A stretch of 64,000 nucleotides of DNA from Micromonospora cremea (lineage in GTDB: Bacteria > Actinomycetota > Actinomycetes > Mycobacteriales > Micromonosporaceae): assembly GCF_900143515.1 (NCBI RefSeq), contig NZ_FSQT01000002.1:434001-498000 (forward strand), given 5' to 3'. Under the pieces are notes generated by a model. It had not been told where the DNA came from. It did no database searches and saw only the letters and a program-made list of their open reading frames with translations. Position 1 is the first letter of the stretch; the number at the start of each line of letters is the position of its first letter. Shown piece after piece: positions 27,781 to 38,162 of this stretch. The translations under genes were made by a program, and so were the position numbers.

Positions 27781-28161
27781 TCAGCCGGCGGGGGCGGGCG
27801 GGGGCGTGAACACGCCGAGGTGGTTGCCGGCCGGGTCGAGCAGGTGGGCGAGAGTGAGGCCGCTCGGAGCGGTACGCGCCGACACCAGCACCTTGCCGCC
27901 GGCCGCCTCGGCCCGCTGGCAGGTCTGGGCCACGTCGGCGACCTCGGCGTAGAACACCGCGTAGTTCGGGGTCGTCCCGTCGGTCGCCCGGATCGCCCCG
28001 CCGATTCCGGTGTCGCCACCGGCCCCGGTGACGCGGTAGGACCCGCCATTGGTGGCGCCCTGCTCCTCGAAGGTCCAACCGAACAGCTCGCCGTAGAAGC
28101 GCTCCGCCTCCTCCGGTCGATCGGTGCCGATCTCGAACCAGGTGATGGGCGTCGTGGACAT
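27781..28161 (-). CDS. VOC (glyoxalase/bleomycin-resistance fold) family protein
   Basis: 126 residues, one VOC domain: ITWFEIGTDRPEEAERFY at the start, FGWTFEEQG, and LAHLLDPAGNHLGVF near the end. VOC proteins are small metal enzymes or drug-binding proteins; the specific reaction cannot be told. Strong ribosome site (GGAGG about 6 nt before the ATG). It follows the WYL regulator gene on the same strand and may be its target. Confidence 0.8.
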   Translation of the reverse strand: MSTTPITWFEIGTDRPEEAERFYGELFGWTFEEQGATNGGSYRVTGAGGDTGIGGAIRATDGTTPNYAVFYAEVADVAQTCQRAEAAGGKVLVSARTAPSGLTLAHLLDPAGNHLGVFTPPPAPAG

Positions 28162-28306
28162 CTGCTGCCTCCAGTTTCCGTGCCGGCCGTTCGGCCGCCG
28201 TCAGGAGCAGTCTCGGAGTCGTTGGCGACAGCGTCCTGTCGGTGTTTCCGCATCACCCGACGGGGTTCGCACCCGGCGGTGCCCGACACGGCCCGCGCCG
28301 TCGGTC

Positions 28307-28999
28307 TCAGACCAGGCTGAGCCGTCGGACCCGCTCGTGCGGGATGTCGAGATCCGCCGGGCGCAGCTCCCGGGCCACCACCTCGGGCAGTGCCCGCACG
28401 TCCCGGAATCCGGTCCGTGCGAAAGCAGCGCAGCTCGTCGCGCAGCCGGCACCAGGCGAGCAGGTACCAGTGCCGAGCGTTGCCGAGATAGCCGAGCGGC
28501 TCGACGTCGCGTACCGAATCGGCGCCGCCGCGGTCGGCGTACCGGATGCGCAGCACCCGCCGCGCGGCGACCGCGTCGGCGACGATGGCCGGACGGGCGT
28601 GGCCGGCCCGTCGCCGATCAGGTGCACCCGGCCGGCGAGCCGGTGCGCCTCGGCCGCGTCGGCGGCCGGCAGGACCGCCACCAGCTTGCGCAGCGCGGTG
28701 GCGCCCGGCCCGGCGAACGGCGTGCCGGCGAGCCGGTGCAGCGCGACGGCCATAGCGACCGCCTCGGCGGCGGTGAGGTTGACCGGGGGCAGGGTGCGGG
28801 AGGGGTCCAGCACATAGCCGCCGGTGCGCCCCGGCTCCGCCCAGATCGGCACGCCAGCCTCCTGGAGGGCGCCGATGTCGCGCTCGATGGTCCGGCTGCT
28901 CACCTCGAAGCGCGCGGCGAGCCAGCGGGCGCTGCGCGGCCGCGGCGACATCGCCCGCAGCTCCTCGACCAGGGCGTAGAGGCGGTCCGTGCGGTTCAT
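28307..28999 (-). pseudogene. YafY/DeoR-type WYL-domain regulator carrying two compensating frameshifts
   Basis: The N-terminal HTH is intact (MNRTDRLYALVEELRAMSPR, SSRTIERDIGALQEAGVPI). The last residues (FRDVRALPEVVARELRPADL) are also normal for the family. Between about 28587 and 28404 the open frame gives non-family sequence, while a shifted frame reads the expected WYL core: IVADAVAARRVLRIRYADRG, EPLGYLGNARHWYLLAWCRL, RDELRCFRTDRI. One base missing near 28587 and one extra near 28404 would restore it. The frame stays open, so an annotator would call an intact gene although about 61 residues of the ligand domain are scrambled. Either sequencing error or a real double lesion. Confidence 0.75.
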
Positions 29000-29050
29000 G
29001 CCCGGCACGCTACGGCCGGGGTACGACGACCGCGCTCAGACGATGCGGGC

Positions 29051-29476
29051 TCAGGCGATGCAGGCGCAGACGATCAGCGCCACGCCGAAGTGGGTGGCGG
29101 CGCTGACCCGGGCCGCCGGGTGCGGCTCCGGCGAGCAGATGACCTCACCGAGCTTGCCGGGGGTGAGCAGGTCGAGCACCACGAAGGCCAGCGCCATGAT
29201 GGCCAGCCCGACCAGCCCGAACACCACCGTGGAGGCGAGCCCCTTGCCGAAGTCGCTGTAGCTGGTGAGGATCGCGGTGAAGACGATCCCGGCGATGCCC
29301 AGCTGGTTGGCGGCGAGCAGCAGCCCCGCGTTGGCGTTGCGGTCCACCCAGATCAGGTCCCGCAGGCGGCCGGGAGTGAGCACGTCGACCAGCCCGAACC
29401 CGGCCGCCATCAGCCCCACGCCGACGATCCCGAACACGACGCTCTGCCAGGCACCGCTGAGCAGATCCTCCAGCAC
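29051..29476 (-). CDS. DUF350 family membrane protein
   Basis: 141 residues, four membrane segments arranged as two similar halves (VFGIVGVGLMAAGFGLVDVL and VFGLVGLAIMALAFVVLDLL), the typical DUF350 internal duplication. GTG start with GGGAGG about 9 nt upstream. Function unknown. Confidence 0.8.
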   Translation of the reverse strand: MLEDLLSGAWQSVVFGIVGVGLMAAGFGLVDVLTPGRLRDLIWVDRNANAGLLLAANQLGIAGIVFTAILTSYSDFGKGLASTVVFGLVGLAIMALAFVVLDLLTPGKLGEVICSPEPHPAARVSAATHFGVALIVCACIA

Positions 29477-29563
29477 CGACTGCCTCCCGAGTCTCCGCCC
29501 GGAGGGGTACCGGCGCGGTGATCGAGACGATAGCGGCAGGGCGCAACCGCGTCAGCCCCGTGG

Positions 29564-30913
29564 CTACAGCGCCAGGTAGCGCTGCCGCTCGTACGGGGTG
29601 ACCTCGCGGCGGTACTGCTCCCACTCGGCCCGCTTGTTGCGCAGGAAGAAGTCGAAGACGTGCTCGCCGAGCACCTCGGCGACCAGCTCGGACTCGGCCA
29701 TCACGTCGATCGCCTCGGCGAGGTTCTCCGGCAGCGCCTCGTACCCCATCGCGCGCCGCTCGGCGCTGGTCAGCGACCAGACGTCGTCCTCGGCGCCCGG
29801 CGGCAGCTCGTAGCCCTCCTCGATGCCCTTCATGCCGGCGCCGAGCAGCACCGCGAAGGCGAGGTACGGGTTGGCCGCCGAGTCCGGCGAACGGACCTCG
29901 ACCCGGGCCGAATTGGGCTTGCCGTACGCGGGCACCCGGACGAGCGCGGACCGGTTCAGGTGACCCCAGCAGACGTACGCCGGGCTCTCGGTGATCCGGT
30001 CCGGCAGCGCCAGCGGGAAGAGCCGCTTGTACGAGTTGACCCACTGGTTGGTGACCGCGGTGTACTCGCGGGCGTGCACCAGCAGGCCGGCGATGAACGA
30101 CTTCGCCACCTTGGAGAGCTTCATCGGGTCGCCGCTGTCGTGGAACGCGTTGCGCTCCCCCTCGAACAGCGACAGGTGGGTGTGCATGCCGCTGCCCGGC
30201 TGGTCGGTGAACGGCTTCGGCATGAAGCTCGCCTGCACGCCGGTGGAGAGCGCCACCTCCTTCACCACGTGCCGGAAGGTCATGATGTTGTCGGCGGTGG
30301 TGAGCGCGTCGGCGTAGCGCAGGTCGATCTCCTGCTGGCCGGGGGCGACCTCGTGGTGGCTGAACTCCACCGAGATGCCGATCCGCTCCAGCGCCAGCAC
30401 GCCCTGCCGCCGGAAGTCCCGCGCGACGGCGTGGGTGGTGTGCTCGAAGTAGCCGCCGGTGTCCACCGGGATGGGCACCGAGCCGTCCTGCGGGCCGTTC
30501 TCCAGCAGGAAGAACTCGATCTCGGGATGGGTGTAGAAGGTGAAGCCCTTCTCGGCGGCCTTGGACAGCGCCCGGCGCAGCACGTGCCGCGGATCGGCCC
30601 AGGAGGGCCCGCCGTCGGGCAGCAGGATGTCGCAGAACATCCGGGCGCTCTCGCCGCTGACCCCGCCCTCGAACGGGAAGACCTGGAAGGTGGTCGGGTC
30701 GGGCATGGCGACCATGTCGGATTCGAAGACCCGGGCGAAGCCCTCGATCGCCGAGCCGTCGAAGCCGATGCCCTCCTCGAAGGCCGCCTCCAGCTCGGCG
30801 GGCGCCACCGACACGCTCTTGAGCGTGCCCAGCACGTCCGTGAACCACAGCCGGACGAACCGGATGTCCCGCTCTTCCAGCGTACGGAGGACGAACTCCT
30901 GCTGACGGTCCAC
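29564..30913 (-). CDS. glnA2: glutamine synthetase, second copy (GlnA2-type)
   Basis: 449 residues, shorter than GlnA. Starts VDRQQEFVLRTLEERDIRFV; blocks include GIGFDGSAIEGFARVFESDM, HPEIEFFLLENG, GSGMHTHLSLFEGE and NRSALVRVPAYG. GlnA2 paralogues in Actinobacteria act in glutamine or gamma-glutamyl(poly)amine metabolism and are generally not the main assimilation enzyme. The GTG at 30913 has GAGGGG 5 nt upstream; an in-frame GTG at 30919 is too close to it. A GlnR-like site lies about 70 nt upstream. Confidence 0.9.
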   Translation of the reverse strand: MDRQQEFVLRTLEERDIRFVRLWFTDVLGTLKSVSVAPAELEAAFEEGIGFDGSAIEGFARVFESDMVAMPDPTTFQVFPFEGGVSGESARMFCDILLPDGGPSWADPRHVLRRALSKAAEKGFTFYTHPEIEFFLLENGPQDGSVPIPVDTGGYFEHTTHAVARDFRRQGVLALERIGISVEFSHHEVAPGQQEIDLRYADALTTADNIMTFRHVVKEVALSTGVQASFMPKPFTDQPGSGMHTHLSLFEGERNAFHDSGDPMKLSKVAKSFIAGLLVHAREYTAVTNQWVNSYKRLFPLALPDRITESPAYVCWGHLNRSALVRVPAYGKPNSARVEVRSPDSAANPYLAFAVLLGAGMKGIEEGYELPPGAEDDVWSLTSAERRAMGYEALPENLAEAIDVMAESELVAEVLGEHVFDFFLRNKRAEWEQYRREVTPYERQRYLAL

Positions 30914-30980
30914 TGCCACCCCTCGCAACACCTGTTTGCCATCACCGGCCGGGTCTGACCGACCAGTCTCCACGGGCCTG

Positions 30981-30996
30981 GTTACGCCGACGTTAC
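30981..30996 (-). promoter_or_regulatory. putative GlnR site upstream of the second glutamine synthetase
   Basis: On the minus strand GTAAC, 6 nt, GTAAC (30996-30981), which has the half-site spacing of a GlnR a/b box. Weaker than the glnA site because the second half is GTAAC rather than GAAAC. Confidence 0.5.
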
Positions 30997-31195
30997 GCCA
31001 ACGCCCGGCCGCCGTCCTGCCGTGCCCGCCGGGGTGCCCGCGCCCGGGAGACGACCCGACATGAGCCGGCCCGCCGGCGGGTGGCCGAGCCTGCCCGGGC
31101 GTGGCCGCCGGTGGGTGGCTCAGCTCGCCCGGGCGTGGCCCGCATCTCCCGCCGGGCGCCGTGTCCGCCCGGACCGGCTGGGGCAAGATGAGGGC

Positions 31196-32953
31196 ATGCC
31201 CACCCTGCGTCTCGCCCTGTCCCAGGTCAACCCGAGCGTCGGCGACCTCGCCGGCAACGCCGACCTGGTCCGCAGCTGGACACGCCAGGCCGCCGACGCC
31301 GGCGCCCAGCTGGTGCTGTTCCCGGAGATGATGCTGACCGGCTACCCGGTCGAGGACCTGGTCTTCCGGCGGTCCTTCGTCGCCGCGTCCCGGGCCGCCC
31401 TGGAGCGGCTCGCCGCCGACCTCGCCGCGGACGGCCTCGGCGAGCTGCCGGTGGTGGTCGGCTACCTGGACGCCGACGGGCCGCCGCAGGTCAGCGGGGA
31501 CGCCGAGCCGGGCCGGGGTGCCCGCAACGCCGCCGCGCTGCTGCACCGGGGCGAGGTGGCCGCCCGCTACTTCAAGCACCACCTGCCCAACTACGGCGTC
31601 TTCGACGAGGACCGCTACTTCATCCCCGGTAACGCGCTGACCGTCGTGCGGATCGGCGGGGTGGACGTCGCGCTGACCATCTGCGAGGACCTGTGGCAGG
31701 CCGGCGGGCCGTTCGCCGCCGCCCGGCAGGCCGGGGTCGGCCTGGTGGTCAACATCAACGGCTCGCCGTACGAGCTGAACAAGGACGACATCCGGCTGCC
31801 GCTGGTCCGCCGCCGGGCCGCCGAGGCCGGCGCCGCCATCGCGTACGTCAACATGATCGGCGGCCAGGACGAGTTGGTCTTCGAGGGCGACTCGATGATC
31901 GTGGCCGCCGACGGTGAGCTGCTCACCCGGGCCCCGCAGTTCGTCGAGCACCTGCTCGTGCACGATCTCGAGCTGCCGGCCGCCGCCACGCCGCCGGCCC
32001 CGGAGGCCGTCGCGGACGGCATGCGGGTGGTGCACAGCACGCTGGACGCCATTCCGCCCACGCCGTCCGGCCCGGTCGCGATCGGCGGGCTGATCGAGCC
32101 GGTGGCCGACGAGGCCGAGGTGTGGCAGGCGCTGGTGCTCGGCCTGCGCGACTACGTCAACAAGAACCGGTTCCCGTCGGTGGTGCTCGGCCTTTCCGGC
32201 GGCATCGACTCCGCGGTGGTGGCCGCGCTCGCCGTCGACGCGCTCGGCCCGGACCGGGTGGTCGGGGTCTCGCTGCCCAGCCAGCACTCCTCGGAGCACT
32301 CCCGGGAGGACGCCGCCGACCTGGCCAAGCGCACCGGGCTGGACTACCGGGTGGAGCCGATCCAGCCGATGGTGGACGGCTTCCTGGCCAACCTGTCGCT
32401 GTCCGGGGTGGCGGTGGAGAACCTCCAGGCCCGGGTACGCGGCGTCATCCTGATGGCCCTGTCGAACCAGGAGGGCCACCTGGTGCTGACCACAGGCAAC
32501 AAGAGCGAGCTGGCGGTCGGCTACTCCACCCTGTACGGCGACTCGGTGGGCGGCTTCAACCCCATCAAGGACGTCTGGAAGACGCTGGTCTGGCGGCTGG
32601 CGAAGTGGCGCAACGCGGACGCGGTCCGGCGGGGCGAGACCGCCCCGATCCCGGAGAACTCGATCGGCAAGCCGCCGAGCGCCGAGCTGAGCCCGGGCCA
32701 GCTGGACAGCGACACCCTGCCCGACTACGACGTGCTGGACCCGATCCTGATCGGCTACGTCGACGGCGACCTCGGTCGGGACGGGCTGGTCGAGTCGGGC
32801 CACGATCCGGCGGTCGTGGACAAGGTGCTGCGCCTGGTGGATACCGCCGAGTACAAGCGACGGCAGTCCGCTCCGGGCGCGAAGATCTCGATGAAGGCGT
32901 TCGGGCGGGACCGCCGGCTGCCGATCACCAACCGGTGGCGCGAGCACGGCTGA
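31196..32953 (+). CDS. nadE: glutamine-dependent NAD+ synthetase
   Basis: 585 residues, two domains. The N-terminal nitrilase-like glutaminase carries Glu44 ([10 protein letters not shown]), Lys ([15 protein letters not shown]) and Cys (ALTICEDLW). The C-terminal synthetase has the SGGIDS pyrophosphate loop ([17 protein letters not shown]) and [18 protein letters not shown]. It amidates deamido-NAD+ with glutamine-derived ammonia, the last step of NAD synthesis, so it depends on the nearby glutamine synthetases. No clear Shine-Dalgarno; start chosen from the nitrilase N-terminus [11 protein letters not shown]. Confidence 0.96.
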   Translation: MPTLRLALSQVNPSVGDLAGNADLVRSWTRQAADAGAQLVLFPEMMLTGYPVEDLVFRRSFVAASRAALERLAADLAADGLGELPVVVGYLDADGPPQVSGDAEPGRGARNAAALLHRGEVAARYFKHHLPNYGVFDEDRYFIPGNALTVVRIGGVDVALTICEDLWQAGGPFAAARQAGVGLVVNINGSPYELNKDDIRLPLVRRRAAEAGAAIAYVNMIGGQDELVFEGDSMIVAADGELLTRAPQFVEHLLVHDLELPAAATPPAPEAVADGMRVVHSTLDAIPPTPSGPVAIGGLIEPVADEAEVWQALVLGLRDYVNKNRFPSVVLGLSGGIDSAVVAALAVDALGPDRVVGVSLPSQHSSEHSREDAADLAKRTGLDYRVEPIQPMVDGFLANLSLSGVAVENLQARVRGVILMALSNQEGHLVLTTGNKSELAVGYSTLYGDSVGGFNPIKDVWKTLVWRLAKWRNADAVRRGETAPIPENSIGKPPSAELSPGQLDSDTLPDYDVLDPILIGYVDGDLGRDGLVESGHDPAVVDKVLRLVDTAEYKRRQSAPGAKISMKAFGRDRRLPITNRWREHG

Positions 32954-33110
32954 GCCGTCCGGGTGTGCGTCGGGCCGGTGGCCCCGGTCCGGCGCCGCAG
33001 CGCGGTGGAGTGACATCTCGCACTGCGCTCTGCCGTCACCCCCTTCCGCGGTGCGACGATCGCTGCGGAACCCGGGGACCGCGCAGGCGGCCTCGAGGAA
33101 GGAGACAGTG

Positions 33111-33956
33111 ATGGTGGAGTCCACTCCGAACGAGGTGATCGCCCTGTACGGCGGGCCGGCCACGCGACGAGTCCGCACCCGCGACCTGATCGCCGCCAAG
33201 GAGCGCGGCGAACGGTGGCCGATGCTCACCTCGTACGACCAGTACACGGCGGCGATCTTCGACCAGGCCGGAGTCCCGGTGCTGTTGGTCGGCGACTCGG
33301 CCGCGAACAACGTGTTCGGCTACGAGACCACCCTGCCGGTCACCGCCGACGAACTGCTTCCGCTGGTGCGGGCCGTGGTACGGGCCACCCGGCACGCACT
33401 CATCGTCGGCGACCTGCCGTTCGGCTCGTACGAGGAGGGCCCGACTCAGGCGCTGCGCACCGCGGTGCGGTTCATGAAGGAGGGTGGCTGCCACGCGGTG
33501 AAGCTGGAGGGTGGCCGCCGCTGCGCAGCGCAGATCGCCGCGATCGTCGGCGCGGGCATCCCGGTGATGGCGCACATCGGCTTCACCCCGCAGAGCGAGC
33601 ACACCCTGGGCGGTTACCGGGTGCAGGGCCGGGGCGACGCGGCCGACGAGGTGCTGGCCGACGCCCGTGCGGTGGCCGAGGCGGGCGCGTTCGCGGTGGT
33701 ACTGGAGATGGTGCCGGGTGAGGTCGCCAAGCAGGTCACCCACGAGCTGCCGATCCCCACGGTCGGCATCGGGGCGGGCCCGGCCACCGACGCGCAGGTG
33801 CTGGTCTGGCAGGACATGGCCGGCCTGCGTACCGGCAAGGCACCACGCTTCGTGAAGCGGTACGCGGACCTGGCCGGTGCCCTCACCGACGCCACCCGCC
33901 AATTCGCCGACGAGGTCCGCGGCGGCGGGTTCCCGGCCGCCGAGCACACCTTCTAG
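33111..33956 (+). CDS. panB: 3-methyl-2-oxobutanoate hydroxymethyltransferase
   Basis: 281 residues, full length. First committed step of pantothenate synthesis: adds a hydroxymethyl from methylene-tetrahydrofolate to 2-oxoisovalerate. Signatures: [41 protein letters not shown] and [19 protein letters not shown] preceded by GAGGAAGGAGA. PanB neighbours glnA2/nadE in several Actinobacteria. Confidence 0.96.
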   Translation: MVESTPNEVIALYGGPATRRVRTRDLIAAKERGERWPMLTSYDQYTAAIFDQAGVPVLLVGDSAANNVFGYETTLPVTADELLPLVRAVVRATRHALIVGDLPFGSYEEGPTQALRTAVRFMKEGGCHAVKLEGGRRCAAQIAAIVGAGIPVMAHIGFTPQSEHTLGGYRVQGRGDAADEVLADARAVAEAGAFAVVLEMVPGEVAKQVTHELPIPTVGIGAGPATDAQVLVWQDMAGLRTGKAPRFVKRYADLAGALTDATRQFADEVRGGGFPAAEHTF

Positions 33957-34136
33957 AACGGGCCCACGGCCAGAACGGGTCCACGGCGTGGGGCTGGTCG
34001 GAAGGGCGTTTCCGCTCGCCGGCCGGCGCCACCGCCGCTACCTGACACCGCAGAAAGCGCGGAAGGCAGCGGCAGCGGCAGCGGCAATCGATCATGATGA
34101 CTGAGGTTGTCGTACACCTGTTCTAGTCTCGGGGTC

Positions 34137-35386
34137 GTGGTCGAGGAGTTGGCGCAGGCGGAGGACGCGGTGGCGGCGTGCCTCGACGTGGCCACCTGGG
34201 CCCTTGCGGAGCAGGACCTCATCGCGGCGCTCGACACCGCGCACCGGCTCGAGCAGCGCCTGGCGGCCGTGAAACTGGCCCTGGTGCGCGAGCTGGACGG
34301 CCGGGGCACGGCCGGCACGCAGGGGGCGTCGTCGATGGTGGTCTGGCTGCGCGATCGGCTGCGGCTCACCGTCCCTGCCGCCCGGCGACTGATCGACCTC
34401 GCCGGCACGCTCGACGCCGTCGCCCCGGGCGCGCGCCGCGCGCTGGCCGATGGGGCCATCAGCCTGGAGCATGCGCGGGTCATCGGCGACACGGTCAGCA
34501 CCGTGCAGACCGCCGCCGGTGCCGAGGCCGCCGACAAGGCGGTCGGCGTGCTCGTCGAGTGGGCGGGGCAGTTCGATCCCGCTCTGCTCCGCCGGCTGGG
34601 CGCGCGGATCCTCGACCACGTGGTCTCGGAGGTCGCCGAGGCCGCCACCGGGGCAGCGTTGGAAGCCGAGGCCCACCGGTCCGCCCGAGACCGTCATGTC
34701 ACCCTGTCCGAGCTACACGACGGCCGCCTCCGGCTGACCGGCAGCCTGGACGCCGAGGCGGCCGGCCTGCTGCGCGCCGCGATCGACCCGTTGACCGCAC
34801 CGTCGGGTCCGGACGACACGCGTACCCCCGGGCAACGCCGCCACGACGCGCTCGCCGACCTCTCGGCTCACCCTGCGCGCCGGTGACCTACCCGAACACG
34901 GCGGCGAGCCCGCCCAGATCGTCGTCACCACCAGCTTCGACAATCTGGCCCGGCAGCTCGACGCCGGCACCCTGGACACCGGCCTCCGGCTCACCCCGCA
35001 GACGGTGCGCCGACTCGCCTGCGACGCGAGCATCCTGCCCGCCGTCCTCGGTGGCGCCGGTCAGCTACTCGACGTGGGCCGGCAACGCCGCCTCGTCAGC
35101 GGGCCGCTGCGGCGCGACCTGGTCCTGAGGGACCGCGGCTGCGCCTTCCCGGGCTGCGACCGCCCGCCGCGCTGGTGCGACGCCCACCACATCCGGCACT
35201 AGGCGGACGGCGGCGACACCAGCCTGGCCAACGCGGTACTGCTCTGCGCACACCACCACCGCCACATCCACCGCGGCGACTGGGGCCGTCCGGCTCGGCG
35301 GCGACGCCCACCCGGAATTCGTTCCGCCGGCCTGGCTCGATCCCGACCGGCTCCCCCGCCGCAACCAGTACCACCGGCGCACGTGA
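34137..35386 (+). pseudogene. DUF222-HNH endonuclease-like gene, inactivated by three lesions
   Basis: The leaderless start is sound (TAGTCT, 7 nt, GTG at 34137), and residues 1-240 form a DUF222 domain (AHRLEQRLAAVKLALVRELD, LRLTVPAARRLIDLAGTLDA). Lesion 1: near 34862 the frame must shift by one base to continue as RLTLRAGDLPEHGGEPAQIV. Lesion 2: the HNH motif GCAFPGCDRPPRWCDAHHIR is followed by TAG at 35201, where a Trp (TGG) is expected before ADGG. Lesion 3: after [13 protein letters not shown] (about 35280) another shift is needed to read [20 protein letters not shown] to the stop near 35386. The in-frame stop makes real decay more likely than error. Confidence 0.85.
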
Positions 35387-35553
35387 GGACGACTCCTGAG
35401 CTACGACACGCGGCAGGTCGACGAGTCAGGCACCGCCCATCGGACGCCAGCCGTCGCCGTCGAGACAACTCAGGGCCGCCGAGCTCACCGACAAACGGAC
35501 CCAACGGTGGGTGCCTGGCAGGGCGCGCAGGCCAAGGGCGGCTTCACCGGCCT

Positions 35554-35751
35554 GCGCCGCCACACCGGCACGGCCACACCGGCATGCACGGCCACACCGG
35601 CGCGCACGGCCACACCGGCGCGCGCGGCCACACCGGCGCGCGCGGCCACACCGGCGCGCGCGGCCACACCGGCGCGCGCGGCCACACCGGCGCGCGCGGC
35701 CACACCGGCGCGCGCGGCCACACCGGCGCGCGCGGCCACACCGGCGCGCGC
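35554..35751. repeat. 18-bp minisatellite, about 11 units
   Basis: GGCCACACCGGCGCGCGC repeats every 18 bp from 35572 (starts at 35572, 35590, 35608 and so on to 35734), with a degenerate unit at 35554 and small variants in the first few units. All six frames are open because the unit is a multiple of three. It lies between the dead DUF222-HNH gene and the stop of the F420 reductase gene; I see no gene in it. Confidence 0.9.
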
Positions 35752-35816
35752 GGTCATCGGCAAACAGGTTCACCGGTACGCGGCCGCGGCAAACGGGCTC
35801 GCTTGTGGCTGCGCGC

Positions 35817-36515
35817 TCAGAGGTCGGTGACGCGGATGCCGGCGTGGGCCTTGTACCGCTTGTTGATGGCGATCAGGTTGGCGGTGAACGCCTCGATCTG
35901 GTGGGCGTTGCGCAGCCGGCCGGCGTAGATGCCGCGCATCCCGGGGATCCGGGCGGCGAGTGCGCCGACCACGTCGACCAACTCGCGGTCCTCGGTGCAG
36001 ATCAGCACGTCCAGGTCGATCCGGTCGACTTCGGGGTTGGCCAGCAGCGGAGCGCTGACGTGGTTGAACGCCGCGCAGACGCGGGAGTCGGGCAGCAACG
36101 CGGCGGCCTGCTGCACGGCGCTGCCCTCGGGGACGGTCAGCGCGTACGGGCCCTGCTTGTCGAAGCCGAGCGGGTTGACGCAGTCGACGACGATCGTGCC
36201 GGCGAGCGGTTCGGCGAGGGCGGCGACGGTCGCGGCGTGCCCGTCCCACGGCACCGCGATGATGACCACGTCGCTGCGGCGGGCCACCTCGTCGTTGGCG
36301 GCACCGGTGATGCTGGCGTCGGCCGGCATCCGGGGCAGGGCGGCGATCTCGGCGGCGGATTCGGCGGCGCGCTCCGCGGACCGGGAGCCGATCAGCACCG
36401 TCTGCCCGGCCCGGGCGAACCGGTAGGCGAGGCCGCGCCCCTGGTCGCCGGTGCCACCGATGATGCCGACCGTCAGCCCAGACACGTCGGGCAGCGTGCT
36501 CGCGTCGTATGCCAT
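35817..36515 (-). CDS. npdG: NADPH-dependent F420 reductase
   Basis: 232 residues. Rossmann motif [20 protein letters not shown] near the N-terminus, then [42 protein letters not shown] and [12 protein letters not shown], all typical of the F420H2:NADP+ oxidoreductase family. It links the F420 and NADPH pools in the cytoplasm. The ATG at 36515 gives a normal N-terminus; a GTG further upstream would add 18 unlikely residues. Confidence 0.88.
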   Translation of the reverse strand: MAYDASTLPDVSGLTVGIIGGTGDQGRGLAYRFARAGQTVLIGSRSAERAAESAAEIAALPRMPADASITGAANDEVARRSDVVIIAVPWDGHAATVAALAEPLAGTIVVDCVNPLGFDKQGPYALTVPEGSAVQQAAALLPDSRVCAAFNHVSAPLLANPEVDRIDLDVLICTEDRELVDVVGALAARIPGMRGIYAGRLRNAHQIEAFTANLIAINKRYKAHAGIRVTDL

Positions 36516-36632
36516 GGGCTCATCCTCGCAAACCGCCCGGTCCGGCAGCAGCGCCAGTCGCTGTGACAATCCCCGCTGCCGCCGGGTCGAGCCGGGTCGA
36601 GACGGCTCGAACAGGCCGCACGGGCGGCCGGG

Positions 36633-38063
36633 TCAGGCCAGCTCGAACAGGACCGTGCGGGCCGCCGGGTCGGCGGTGACCAGCCGGACCCGGACCCGTT
36701 CGCCGAGTGGGAGTTCGCCGAGGCAGCGGGCGCGTACCGGCGGGGCGTCCAGGGCCACCGTTCCGCCGGGCGGTCGGGGCCGGGAGCGGCCGTTCGGTGG
36801 GGCGTCCACGTCCAGCACCGCCGCGTCGAAGGTCTCGCCCACCCGGTGTGCCAGCAGCACCGCCTCGGCCAGCTCGACGGCGCCCCGGCTGGCCGCCGAG
36901 GCGGTCCGGTCGGTCGTGGCCATCACCTCGGGCAGTCGGGGCAGCGCGGCGCGCACCCAGTCGGGCACCGGCCGGCCCGCGTGCAGGGCCAGGCAGACCT
37001 CGGTGGCGTACCGGTCGGCCAGGCGCCGCAACGGCGCCGTGACGTGGGCGTACGCGGCGGCCACACCGCCGTGCTCCGGCTGCTCGGGCACCGTCCCGTC
37101 GAACGCGGTGTACGCCGCGCCGCGCATCAGCTCGGCCGCCTGGTCGATGAACGCGGCGGCTCGCGGCTGGGCGGCGTCCAGCCCGGCGATCACCTCGCCC
37201 GGGCCCGCGTCGTCCGGCCAGTGGACGCCCAGCGGCGCGGCGGCGGCCCGCAACCGCTGCACCGCCTCCGGCTTCGGTGCCGGCATGGTGCGCAGCAGGC
37301 CGATCCGGCCGGCGAGCATGATGTCGGCGGCAGCCATCCCGGTCAGCAGCGAGATCTGCGCGTTGTGCTCCTCCATGGGAACCGGGCCGCGCAGCACCAG
37401 GCGCCAGCCGTCGCCGTCGGGCTCCACGTCCTGCTCGGGCAGCGGCAGGTTGATGGCGCCTCGATGCAGGCCCCGGGCGGTCAGCCGGTCACCGATCTCG
37501 GGCAGCAGCGCGATCGGCTCGGGCAGCCGCCCGGCATCCGCCGCCGCCTGCACCCCGGTGTAGTCGAGCTTGGCCCGACTGCGGACCAGGGCGCGTTCCA
37601 GCTCGACGGCCACCGTGCCGCCGTCGGCGTCCAGGTCGATGGTCCAGACCACGGCGGCCCGGTCGTCGTCGGGCAGCAGGCTGGCGGCGCCTTCGCTGAG
37701 CGTCAGTGGGTGCAGCGGCACGTGCCCGTCGGGCAGGTAGATGGTCTGCCCCCGCCGCCAGGTCTCGGCCTCCAGCGCGCCACCCGGGTCGACGTGCGCG
37801 GCGACGTCCGCGATGGCGTACCGCACCCGGTAGCCGCCACCCGGGCGACGGGCGAGGTGCATCGCCTGGTCCAGGTCCCGGGAGGTGGCCGGGTCGACGG
37901 TCACGAACGGCACGTCGGTGCGATCGACGGGCGGCCGCGGCGGCGCGGCGGCCGCCTCGTCGGCCTCCTTCTGGGCGGCGGCCGGAAAGCCCTCGGGCAG
38001 GCTGAGTTCGCGGCGCAGCGCGCCGAAGTCGATGCGGGGCGCGAGTACGCGTCGGATGACCAC
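36633..38063 (-). CDS. RNB-domain exoribonuclease (RNase II/R family)
   Basis: 476 residues. The catalytic metal-binding signature is VDPATSRDLDQAMHLAR at about residues 56-72, followed by RVRYAIADVAAHVDPGGALE and LHPLTLSEGAASLLP. A C-terminal stretch with EHGGVAAAYAHVTAPLRRLADRY is the end of the RNB fold. It lacks the N-terminal cold-shock domains and clear S1 domain of RNase R, so it is the short actinobacterial form. Degrades RNA 3' to 5'. Confidence 0.88.
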   Translation of the reverse strand: MVIRRVLAPRIDFGALRRELSLPEGFPAAAQKEADEAAAAPPRPPVDRTDVPFVTVDPATSRDLDQAMHLARRPGGGYRVRYAIADVAAHVDPGGALEAETWRRGQTIYLPDGHVPLHPLTLSEGAASLLPDDDRAAVVWTIDLDADGGTVAVELERALVRSRAKLDYTGVQAAADAGRLPEPIALLPEIGDRLTARGLHRGAINLPLPEQDVEPDGDGWRLVLRGPVPMEEHNAQISLLTGMAAADIMLAGRIGLLRTMPAPKPEAVQRLRAAAAPLGVHWPDDAGPGEVIAGLDAAQPRAAAFIDQAAELMRGAAYTAFDGTVPEQPEHGGVAAAYAHVTAPLRRLADRYATEVCLALHAGRPVPDWVRAALPRLPEVMATTDRTASAASRGAVELAEAVLLAHRVGETFDAAVLDVDAPPNGRSRPRPPGGTVALDAPPVRARCLGELPLGERVRVRLVTADPAARTVLFELA

Positions 38064-38162
38064 GGGTCAATCCTGACAGCGCTGCCGGTGATCCGCTTCC
38101 GGTGACCGGCCGAGATTCCCGATTGGCGCGCCGGGAAGTGCCGAGTTGGGGGGGACCGATGA

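Noticed and set aside
29564..33310. One frame of 1248 codons running from nadE/panB antisense into glnA2
   Set aside because: The upstream part is antisense to nadE; the real glnA2 start at 30913 has a ribosome site and family N-terminus.
35554..35751. CRISPR array
   Set aside because: Head-to-tail 18-bp units without spacers and no cas genes nearby.
35383..35928. Collagen-like HTGARG-repeat protein
   Set aside because: The 18-bp array is open in all six frames; no start signal, and it is antisense to the end of the F420 reductase gene.
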